15,000 nt of DNA, taken from assembly GCA_015478945.1 (NCBI GenBank), contig JABUQX010038920.1, forward strand, positions 20,001 through 35,000, in the 5' to 3' direction. This document shows positions 8,901-15,000 of this stretch, piece after piece. Under the pieces are notes generated by a model, which saw nothing but the letters and a program-made list of their open reading frames with translations, did no database searches and was not told the DNA's origin. Origin of the DNA: Trachelipus rathkii. Its lineage: Eukaryota > Arthropoda > Malacostraca > Isopoda > Trachelipodidae. Positions within the stretch are counted from its first letter, which is position 1. Each line of letters starts with the position of its first letter. The translations under genes and the position numbers were made by a program.

Positions 8901-9323
8901 CGACTTTATAGTGTACTGAAACGGCTCAGGACTGAACCCGAATTATTAAAATCATACAACGATGTGATAAAGGAACAGCTGTCCCTTGACTTCATCGAGG
9001 AAGTAAAACCTTCCACCCCCCTCCATCCTGAAGCCAAGTTACATTATTTACCTCATCATGGGGTGCGCAAAAATTCCTCTACAACTAAACTTCGTTTAGT
9101 CTATGACTGCTCATCCAATAACCCCAGTTTAAATTTCTGTTTACACAGTGGTCCATCTCTGATAACAGATCTGGGAAAATTATTATTAAAATTTAGAATT
9201 AAAAAGTACGCAAGTTCCTCAGATATTGAAAAGGCTTTCTTAGGGATTCGTTTAGCAGAAAAGGATCGAGATTCAACTCGTTTCTATGGGTCAGAGACCC
9301 CTCAGACCCCCAATCGCCTATAG
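5982..9323 (+). CDS. Gag, protease and N-terminal RT (open segment 1)
   Basis: 1,113 codons. Gag: a Lys/Arg-rich, partly helical N-terminus (1-110), a Pro/Ser linker, then a DUF1759-like capsid region (about 137-310, including LPTFSG at 142-147). An Asn-rich linker follows (about 330-425). Three zinc knuckles for RNA binding have ligands C430/C433/H437/C442, C461/C464/H469/C474 and C480/C483/H488/C493. Protease: active-site motif DQGS at 547-550 (Q where many have S or T) and a second-half motif near 644-654. An acidic Ser/Asn-rich linker runs from about 700 to 900. RT begins near LDRLWSL (912-918), with YLPHHGVRK (1022-1030) and the first catalytic Asp, D1081, in SSSDIEKAF. Homology ends after F1101, where one base is missing; the last 12 residues are out of frame before the TAG at 9321. 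The product lacks the second half of RT. Confidence 0.92.
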   Translation: MASPMSDLSDSDLKVYGAHKKSRKTLRSRATKAINEANNKLLNPNTEIKDLEYTITHLEELDIKLAEIDDNIAQFLDDENSLIDDEENYLRHTTLLKTINDIKYQIKTLTKPPSRPASRPTSPIAPATPREPEAFKRPIKKLPTFSGNILEYASFIESFENYVGSQNYSDLSKLDLLLDCLQGTAKQMVSGYAITGDNYNVIRGLLKKDFDSPAKVKETLILKLTTLTPPKYEYSDLYAFKADVHCYVESLKVKGMTVNDNTSSTILGVLMAQKLPSQIKEKVKWEHVGKDWTLDFLFDMLNQALSVLEASGQTLSNKDNKNPPKKSEHTSPSNNKWKGQGAKPKQSTILNTNVNSPPQRSNNKSNYQPNQNKPNFNNNFNRFNNNKPPNHQNRTPYYNNNQNNYQHRPSNNNHNLTFYNNNGQNNPIKCRFCNSNHYTANCSFINTLELRNQIVQNHHWCRRCLSSSHPTPDCQNTKKCYTCQSPEHHTALCPQYKKPEYVTTVPQSASNHLTSTLLAQSHGVALPIADLKINKGDKPILVRSIFDQGSQLSLISKSMAKILNCVPHSTVNISINGINKKGTPSVHDVVTLNISTKEGVIPISAVIVDRLPNDLKIPGLVKTTQMLRQYRIPLANPYPTSDVITDIGLLLGSDNLPHFLQSYEKINNVNLLKTNVGNIIWGKLPFTSGGTDSQVTIVSSFRAEVQFFDPIVSFSHSNHKNINHSSFLPIIEEEEPLVLSENPPLSITEAEDSLNLNPSPPFEDAEGGEVVNNAHQLSYFSQEEYLDLVNRFKVLSASDEVCEIDSPIKSTKNMNFTSTEVGDEHHLSEKIIISPSKSTKNMNLVSSETCENSHTIENINQNILSASAEASSTDSALIKNIENIKNSSAEDPIPPPSVITEEEYNKNSIDDLDRLWSLSHIGILPDEQFTLAEKTTLESFKENLRFINGKYVVSLPWRTNHPTLPDNYSLSKRRLYSVLKRLRTEPELLKSYNDVIKEQLSLDFIEEVKPSTPLHPEAKLHYLPHHGVRKNSSTTKLRLVYDCSSNNPSLNFCLHSGPSLITDLGKLLLKFRIKKYASSSDIEKAFLGIRLAEKDRDSTRFYGSETPQTPNRL
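8406..8512 (+). repeat. Internal 23-bp duplication in protease-RT linker
   Basis: The same 23 bases occur at 8406-8428 and 8490-8512, exactly 84 bases (28 codons) apart, giving KSTKNMN twice (residues 809-815 and 837-843) with similar flanking Ser/Glu residues. This points to in-frame tandem duplication within a fast-changing linker between protease and RT. Confidence 0.8.
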
Positions 9324-10141
9324 TAACATATAGGTTTAAATCAGTACTATTTGGAGCAACTTGTAGTCCATTTTTATTGGCAGCATGCCTCCATCACCAT
9401 GTAAATAAATCCCAAACGGCATACAAGGATGCCATATTAGAACAAATTTATGTAGATAACCTTTTCGGTACATTTGACACCGAGGAGGAAATAAAACAAT
9501 ATTTTTTAGAAACCAGGTCCTTATTTGCAGAGGCTGGTTTAAATTTAAGAGAATGGGCTTCCAACTCATCTCTCGCTGCTTCTATGTTTCAAGAGAAAGA
9601 ATTGGGCATAGAAGAACCTTGTTTAAAAATTTTAGGTATGGAATGGGATACTTCTTCCGATACCATGTCTTACCCCACTCGTAGCTTCGACCCAGAAGCC
9701 AATACCAAACGTAAAATATTGCATAATGTTGCATCTGCATTTGATCCTCTTGGTGTTTTGTCACCCGTAGTAATAAGAGGCAAAATGCTTCTACAAAAAA
9801 TTTGGAAATTAAAACTTGACTGGGACCACAAGATCCCCAATGATCTTCAAAAAGAATGGAGATCACTTGTGGTTCAATTTGAACAATGTTTAAACTTAAA
9901 ATTGCCTAGGCAACTTATATATTCAATTAATGTGGAACTCCACGCCTTTTCCGATGCATCTGGCTCTGCATACGGTACTGTGGTGTATGTAGTCTCTTGT
10001 GCAGACTCAACACCCATTTCAAAAATATTATTATCAAAAGTTAAAGTATCCCCCATTAAAGAGCTTTCCATCCCCCGATTAGAACTTATGGGAGCTCTAT
10101 TATCATCTCGCATGTTAAAATTTATATTAGAAACGTTTTGA
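9284..10141 (+). CDS. RT (YVDN) to RNase H first half (open segment 2)
   Basis: This segment continues RT in the -1 frame relative to gag, entered at about 9284; there is no ATG at its start, and it is not a gene of its own. The RT part contains FGATCSPF-type residues (around 9350) and YVDN at 9449-9460, where the usual polymerase motif is YVDD, followed by an EEE-containing stretch and LNLREWASN. Next comes the connection region once named peptidase A17, with ASAFDPLGVLSP (around 9731-9766). RNase H follows, with acidic residues in AFSDAS (D at 9953-9955) and IPRLELMGALL (E at 10082-10084). The frame closes at the TGA at 10139 because of an extra T in the TTTT at 10136-10139. I recall YVDN in other BEL elements from non-insect invertebrates, so it may be lineage-typical rather than damage. 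Confidence 0.9.
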   Translation, partial: LWVRDPSDPQSPIVTYRFKSVLFGATCSPFLLAACLHHHVNKSQTAYKDAILEQIYVDNLFGTFDTEEEIKQYFLETRSLFAEAGLNLREWASNSSLAASMFQEKELGIEEPCLKILGMEWDTSSDTMSYPTRSFDPEANTKRKILHNVASAFDPLGVLSPVVIRGKMLLQKIWKLKLDWDHKIPNDLQKEWRSLVVQFEQCLNLKLPRQLIYSINVELHAFSDASGSAYGTVVYVVSCADSTPISKILLSKVKVSPIKELSIPRLELMGALLSSRMLKFILETF

Positions 10142-11879
10142 AAACACATTAAATTTTGAGAAAATATATGCTTGGTGTGATAGTCAAGTCACCTTGCAGT
10201 GGATTTTCTCCCAAAAACAACTCCCCACCTTTAACCAGAACAGGGTGGACGAGATTCGAAAAAATGTTCCCTCTATAGAGTGGAAATATGTCCCTACACA
10301 GGACAACCCCGCTGACCTTGCTTCCCGCGGGTCAGACTGTAAATATTTAGCTTCTGATTTATGGACATCAGGTCCAACTTGGCTCTTAAATCCCTCAGAC
10401 TGGCCAGTCTGGAGGGAACATCCTTCCTCTTCACAAAATGAAGAAGAAAATTTAATAATCTCAGCTGTGACAGTTACTCCTGTTGAAAGTATACTGAACA
10501 GTGAGAATTATTCATCTTATAATAAAATTGTAAAAATAACAGCTTTAGTATTCAGGTTCATAACAAATTTGAAAAACTCTGTAAATAAATCCCCCTTAAA
10601 TAAATCAATTATAAAACCTGAATTCTCCCATCAACTCTCCATTGAGGAGAAACAAATTTCTGAGTCATATTGGATCAAATTTATGCAAAGTTTACATTTT
10701 CAGTCTGAAATAGATTGTTTAAAAAATAAAAAACCCCTTACACAGTTGTGTAAACAACTTAATATAATATTAGTAAATGGTATACTCAGGTGTGATAGAA
10801 GGTTAGGAAACTCCTTCCTACCTTATGACACCAAATTTCCTTATTTACTCCCAAATAATCATCATCTGATAAAACTCATCATATGGGACACCCATATGTC
10901 CTTTCATCATTTAGGAACCTCTGAGCTCCTTTTAATAATACGCAGAAAGTATTATTTTTCCCATATGAGAACTAATATTAAAAAGGTCACAAGACCATGT
11001 ATTTTGTGTAAACGTTTGCAAGCTCTTCACTTTAGGTCTGCCCCTCTGGCTGCTTTGCCTAAAGTAAGAGTTATTAACACTAAGCCATTTACTATTTTGG
11101 GAGTTGACCTGACAGGTCATTTTATAATTAAAACTTCAAAAACAGCTACATCGAAATGTTATATTGTATTATTTACCTGTGCAACGACTCGAGCAGTCCA
11201 TCTCGAGCTCGTTTTAGACAATAGCACAGAATCTTTTTTGAGATCTTTCCGCCGTTTCATGGGTAGACGTGGTGTTCCTTCTGTTGTTTACTCAGACAAC
11301 GCCACCTACTTCCATGCATCATCTGATTATTTAAAACAGTTACATAGTTTACCATCTGTAAAACAATTTTTTAATCAATACTCCATTACATGGAGGTTCA
11401 ATCCTGCTCGTAGCAGCCACTACGGAGGATTTTTTGAACGTCTCATTGGGTTAACCAAACTCCATTTGAAACGTACCCTTACTAATGCCCTCATCACTTA
11501 TGATGAATTTTATACTATTATAATTGAAGTAGAGGCGGTTTTGAATTGCCGTCCTCTCACCTTTGTAGGGGATGACCTCCATAGTGAGGAACCACTCACC
11601 CCTTCCCATTTATTAACAGGGCATAAATTAAACTCACTCCCCGTTCCAGAGGAACTTATTGAAATGGATCCCACATATTTAGATCCTATAAAAATTGGTA
11701 AACGCTACAAATACATCCTCTCCCTTGTAAATAAATTTAAAATTAAATGGGAAAAGGATTATTTATTAAATTTAAGGCAATCTTACAATAAATCTGATCG
11801 CCCAAATGTAACTGTCGGAGACCGTCGTCCTGGTGGAAAGATGACGTCCCCGTTAAAAAATGGAATTGGGAATTGGTAA
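10140..11879 (+). CDS. RNase H second half and integrase (open segment 3)
   Basis: The original frame resumes at 10140 without a start codon. RNase H is completed by the Asp of WCDS (10179-10181) and the Asp of DNPADLASRG (10314-10316). A spacer of about 170 residues leads to the integrase. It has an H2C2 zinc-binding domain with His at 10893-10895 and 10908-10910 and CILC at 10998-11009. The catalytic core has D at 11106-11108 (GVDLTG), D at 11295-11297 (SDNATYF) and E at 11436-11438 (GGFFERL); the 46-residue gap between second D and E fits BEL integrases. A DUF5641-like tail begins near 11690. Family homology stops after the GD at 11817-11822; the remaining residues up to the TAA at 11877 are out of frame. 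Integrase joins the DNA copy to host DNA in the nucleus. Confidence 0.92.
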   Translation, partial: ENTLNFEKIYAWCDSQVTLQWIFSQKQLPTFNQNRVDEIRKNVPSIEWKYVPTQDNPADLASRGSDCKYLASDLWTSGPTWLLNPSDWPVWREHPSSSQNEEENLIISAVTVTPVESILNSENYSSYNKIVKITALVFRFITNLKNSVNKSPLNKSIIKPEFSHQLSIEEKQISESYWIKFMQSLHFQSEIDCLKNKKPLTQLCKQLNIILVNGILRCDRRLGNSFLPYDTKFPYLLPNNHHLIKLIIWDTHMSFHHLGTSELLLIIRRKYYFSHMRTNIKKVTRPCILCKRLQALHFRSAPLAALPKVRVINTKPFTILGVDLTGHFIIKTSKTATSKCYIVLFTCATTRAVHLELVLDNSTESFLRSFRRFMGRRGVPSVVYSDNATYFHASSDYLKQLHSLPSVKQFFNQYSITWRFNPARSSHYGGFFERLIGLTKLHLKRTLTNALITYDEFYTIIIEVEAVLNCRPLTFVGDDLHSEEPLTPSHLLTGHKLNSLPVPEELIEMDPTYLDPIKIGKRYKYILSLVNKFKIKWEKDYLLNLRQSYNKSDRPNVTVGDRRPGGKMTSPLKNGIGNW

Positions 11880-12116
11880 AAGTTTTAACAATACTTCCCC
11901 TGATGGCTTCTAGTACGATCGGTTTCCTTGAGTACGAGAACAGGTGAAATTACTCGTGCGGTCATTCATCTTTACCCTTTGGAAATTCATAGTAATATTT
12001 ATGATTCTTCCATAGAAGAAGAATCACCCACAACATCAAGTTCTCCCCCTAGGAACCGCCGCCAGGCTAACATCCTGGCTTCCCGTCGGATCAAAGCTAT
12101 ATTCGATTCGAAATAA
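11823..12116 (+). pseudogene. C-terminal integrase tail, several frame breaks
   Basis: The DUF5641-like C-terminus can be followed through three frames. It runs from 11824 to 11838 in frame +1, from 11840 to about 11899 in frame +2, briefly (11902-11907) in +1 again, then from 11910 in the original frame to the TAA at 12114. The last part holds the conserved TRTGEITRAVIHLYPLEI-like segment (from about 11931), a Ser/Glu-rich stretch, and an Arg-rich end (RRQAN, SRRIKAIF). Four one-base changes in under 100 bases, in an otherwise clean pol, is unusual. It could be local sequence error or real decay. Confidence 0.75.
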
Positions 12117-12833
12117 GCTTCGACGACAACTTTATTATCCATTTAGACAACATCAAAAAACTTATCATATAACTTCTTTTGCTATTGAACAAAATAATAT
12201 AATCTTTTAAAATTTCTTACTTATACTTTAATTCAAACGTGAACTGTGTATTCCTCTCACCAGTGTCCCCAGGACTTTTCAAAAGTAGTTAAGCTCCTTT
12301 TGTACGGCATTAGGGGTTTTCTTACTTCAGGGTTGTGTGTGTGCCGGGACATACTGACTGTGTAATGTAATTTCAAGTGCCTTGTATATTCGTTTCAAAA
12401 TGCATTTACTCTCAGAACTAAAGGTGATGACCTTATAATATTCTTCGAGAAACAGTAGTCTTGGGATGGAAATTTCTTTGGGGGAAGGGTTTCCGTAATT
12501 CCCTTGACTTTGATACTGTTGGTGGTTCGGGATTATTAACCCACCTTTATCCTTATAAAAAGGAAAGGAAAACCACCCCCCTTTTAATGAAATCAGTGTC
12601 ATTACCTTCTGTTAGTGGTGATATTTTGAAACTAGAGTATGCAAGACGTGAGAGTTAAGTTATATTACATATGCCTGAGTGTGACCCACTACCGACCCAC
12701 TCAAATTTCCTATCCTTCAGACACAGTTCACTGGCGAATGAAAAGTATACTTATTTACTATATTTTCTTTCACTAAAACTTACGAAAACAAATCATATTT
12801 CTTCTGTTGGATTCCTTTGGCTGGGGAATTTAA
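12117..12833 (+). other. 3' untranslated region between pol and 3' LTR
   Basis: 717 bases with no recognisable env or accessory gene on either strand. The open stretches here (65 and 91 codons) have no family resemblance and no supporting features. It contains a 16-base purine run at 12557-12572. This section does not recur elsewhere in the window. Confidence 0.65.
12822..12833 (+). other. Weak polypurine tract before 3' LTR
   Basis: TGGGGAATTTAA directly precedes the TGT of the 3' LTR. The purine run itself is only GGGGAA (12823-12828), shorter than in most LTR elements. By position it would prime second-strand DNA synthesis. Confidence 0.4.
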
Positions 12834-13356
12834 TGTCGTAATTTATTTTAAATTACTTCATTTGCCACTTGTGGCCAGTTTTCCTTTTGGGTTTGATGAC
12901 TGGATTCGCGAGTGGTTGATTTGCAATCGTGATCAAGGGAATTGTGAATGCATTAGTCATCGCTATTTCCTTTTAAAATTTTGTAAATAATAATCTTAAT
13001 AACCACTTTGATATAAAAGTTAAAATACATTAATGGAAAACTTGCTCTGAGTCGGTGCAATTTTAAACCAGAAATCTCAAAATACCATACCGTACACCAT
13101 TGAAGACTCATAAGAGTAAAGTATCCCTTATAATTGGGCTACGCCCTTGAAATTCACAATATTAATTCATCTAATAATAAATAGTAAAAGTCCCAAGTTT
13201 GGGACCCCCTGGGTTACCTGTAACCCTTAAAAATGGGGTTAGGGGCTGGACCCCCCCCATAATCGATTTTTTGTTAAAAATTTCAGCCGGATTCTTCTTA
13301 TCATGTCAAAAACTATTTATATCCAATTTTCAGCAAAAGCAATATATTATTTCAAT

Positions 13357-13365
13357 GTATATTAT

Positions 13366-13408
<43 letters not shown>

Positions 13409-13416
13409 TATATAAG

Positions 13417-13457
<41 letters not shown>

Positions 13458-13561
13458 ATAATATTAATATATATATTACTATATATATATATATAAGTGT
13501 ATATATGTGTATATATGTTTAAATTTAATGGTTTATTAAATATAATAAGGTATTATTATAT

Positions 13562-13607
<46 letters not shown>

Positions 13608-13654
13608 TATATATATATATATAATATATATATATATATTATATATATATATAT
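13357..13654. repeat. (AT)n microsatellites in 3' LTR
   Basis: Two AT tracts (about 13357-13512 and 13551-13654) are separated by about 40 bases of ordinary AT-rich sequence. They sit at the place of 551-840 in the 5' LTR but differ in length and structure. A Tyr/Ile reading frame across them is an artefact of the repeat. Confidence 0.9.
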
Positions 13655-14764
13655 GTAATAACCCTTTGACGAGTTAATACAGTGATAATGAAAAGGAGTA
13701 ATTACTTTTTATTCTTTTTGACAACGTTTTGAAATTTCAAACTTCCCTTAATTATACAAAAGAGATAGAACTACATTTTGATTAAATTTTATACTGTTCA
13801 AAGTAATATTTTAATAATTATAAACATTTCAAGTCACCTGAGAAAAATAGGCTTTGAAACTGGTGAAATGTCACACTTGGAAATTTTTCTCCTCCCCCTA
13901 GCCACTTCGGTTCCTCAACAATGTCAGGCTTGATTTATAGGTCAAAATGGTCTTAAGACATTCCTTTTTTTACTTGTATAAATGTCATTGACCTTTTCGA
14001 AATGAAAGGTCAAGTTTTTTTAGGTAAAAAAAAAAACCTATTTTTCTATATTGAAATTGTGACATATTTTAGCTCAAAGTTATCCGAGAGAAATAAAATT
14101 TATACCAAATTAATCAGAAAAGAACACTGGTTCTTTTGATTATTGTTAAAATTGGTAATTATCATTAATTACAAAATTACAATTATTAAGTAATTTCTAT
14201 GGAAGTAAAAATCACGAGTTAACAACATGTGATTGTTGCCAAAAGTTTCTTTTGTAAACTTCTAATGATTTTTACAATAAATCTAAATTAGCTTATTCAA
14301 CAAATTTATTTATTTAATATATAGTTTTAAATTTGCTATCTTTTGATAGTAAATTTGTTGTTTAAACGTTAATAATTAAAATTGAGGTTTATTTAATTAA
14401 TTACTTATCGCCAACTCCTCGGCGTCCTTTTCGTGAACTATAAAGCGTCGTGCGCGGCTGATTCCAATCACTTTTCTTAATTACTGCACGCTCAGTAGAC
14501 TCTGTCCCATATTTTGCATTTCCGAGTCGAAAGAAATTCTACGAGATCATTTTCAATGCAGTATCGAGTAGCTTAACATCTTTCGAGGCCTATCCTTAAG
14601 ACGGGTCTCTACCTTTCATATTTTAGAGGTTCCGCGCCATTTTGGAGGCGTCTTACCGATGTTTAATTTAGGGCTGTTTTGATTCTTTTTTTTTATAAAT
14701 CAACAGCGGAGAATTGAAAACCTTCCTTCCGTTAAATGGTGTTTTTAGGAAATTTGTGTAGGTA

Positions 14765-14841
14765 GGCCTATATGATATTGTGACATTTGAAATAACATTA
14801 TCTAAAATGCTATTGATCGCATATATTATTAGCTTAATCGA
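14765..14841 (+). other. Block present only in the 3' LTR copy
   Basis: 77 bases replace the 97-base left block (1966-2062) with no evident similarity, while the sequences on both sides are nearly identical between the copies. It begins GGCCTATATG, so the GTATGT donor-like sequence of the left copy is absent here. Confidence 0.7.
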
Positions 14842-15000
14842 TTTTTGTTTCTGTATATATATTAATTTTTGATAAGTGTTTTGATATTGTATAACAAATC
14901 AGTCTCTTCTTGTTGAGTTGTTCCAGTCAGAATAATTCAACTTGAACAGTGGACCCACGAGTTGTTATACAATATTGATACATTTCTTATAGAATAGTTC

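Larger units (their letters stand above)
5982..12116 (+). pseudogene. gag-pol polyprotein region, frame-broken
   Basis: This is one original coding region for Gag, protease, RT, RNase H and integrase, about 2,040 codons. It now shows a one-base loss near 9284, a one-base gain within TTTT at 10136-10139, and about four one-base changes at 11823, 11838-11839, 11899-11902 and 11907-11910. The changes sum to zero, so the tail is back in the gag frame. I saw no stop in the expected frame outside the immediate break sites. The ATG at 5982 has A at -3 and G at +4, a good start context, and is the first in a long open frame. BEL elements normally encode gag and pol as a single frame, as here. The four segments are listed separately. 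Confidence 0.9.
12834..15000 (+). repeat. 3' LTR, truncated by window end
   Basis: It aligns with 44 to 2220. From 13720 to 14764 (left 918-1965) I count one substitution (A1077 versus G13879) and one 3-bp gap (left 1781-1783). The first 400 bases differ by about one substitution and a few one-base gaps. 14853-15000 is identical to 2073-2220. Differences concentrate in the AT microsatellite, its flanks (13263-13719), and the block 14765-14841. About 2.3 kb of the LTR should lie beyond the window. Confidence 0.85.

Noticed and set aside
9281..9290. Programmed -1 frameshift between two pol parts
   Set aside because: It lies inside the RT domain, no slippery heptamer is visible, and it is balanced by a gain at 10136-10139. 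A simple one-base loss explains it better.
7209..10149. Minus-strand open frames across gag-pol
   Set aside because: They are shadows of the plus-strand coding sequence, with no recognisable products.
12557..12572. 16-base purine run as the main polypurine tract
   Set aside because: It is about 260 bases before the LTR start fixed by the two copies, so it cannot define that LTR end. A secondary tract remains possible.
12327..12658. Small env or accessory gene after pol
   Set aside because: The open stretches on both strands lack signal peptide, membrane segment or family resemblance, and one starts at a non-ATG codon.
13199..13522. Reading frame with Tyr-Ile repeats
   Set aside because: It is translated AT microsatellite in the 3' LTR.

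Overview
The window is AT-rich animal DNA, apparently from an invertebrate. Nearly all of it is one large BEL/Pao-type LTR retrotransposon, with no host gene visible. The basis is a single long gag-pol region whose domains follow the BEL order: DUF1759-like capsid, three zinc knuckles, aspartic protease, reverse transcriptase (RT), RNase H, H2C2 integrase and a DUF5641-like tail. There are no bacterial-type operons, ribosome binding sites or RNA genes. (AT)n microsatellites are frequent. The species cannot be fixed from the sequence.

Layout: bases 1-43 are flanking DNA. Bases 44-4531 are best read as an exceptionally long 5' LTR (about 4.5 kb). It begins TGT, ends ACA, and is followed after 7 bases by a tRNA-Lys-type primer binding site at 4539. 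The first 2.2 kb of this LTR recurs at 12834-15000, starting at exactly the same TGT. That second copy is the 3' LTR, cut off by the window end. If it is full length, the element would end near 17.3 kb.

The 5' LTR holds AT microsatellites, a CpG-containing island with a TATA/initiator pair, an eight-copy 16-bp CpG-rich array, a 78-bp duplication, several hairpins, and a TATA/initiator plus AATAAA near its 3' end. A 1.4-kb untranslated leader (4552-5981) follows. It carries a tandem array of stem-loops directly before the gag ATG at 5982.

Gag-pol runs from 5982 to 12116 in what was one frame. It is now interrupted by a one-base loss in RT near 9284, a one-base gain at 10136-10139, and a cluster of about four one-base changes at 11820-11910. 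The changes sum to zero, so the last segment is back in the gag frame. Apart from these breaks the coding sequence is well preserved and most catalytic residues are present. Together with near-identical LTR stretches this suggests a young copy, or an intact copy with single-base sequence errors. No env gene is seen between the pol stop and the 3' LTR.

How the parts work together (family knowledge): the LTR drives an RNA. Gag forms particles and binds that RNA through its zinc knuckles. Protease cuts the polyprotein. RT and RNase H copy the RNA starting from a tRNA bound at the primer binding site. Integrase inserts the product. The most unusual points are the LTR length, the patchy mosaic difference between the two LTR copies, the stem-loop array in the leader, and a YVDN motif in place of YVDD in RT.
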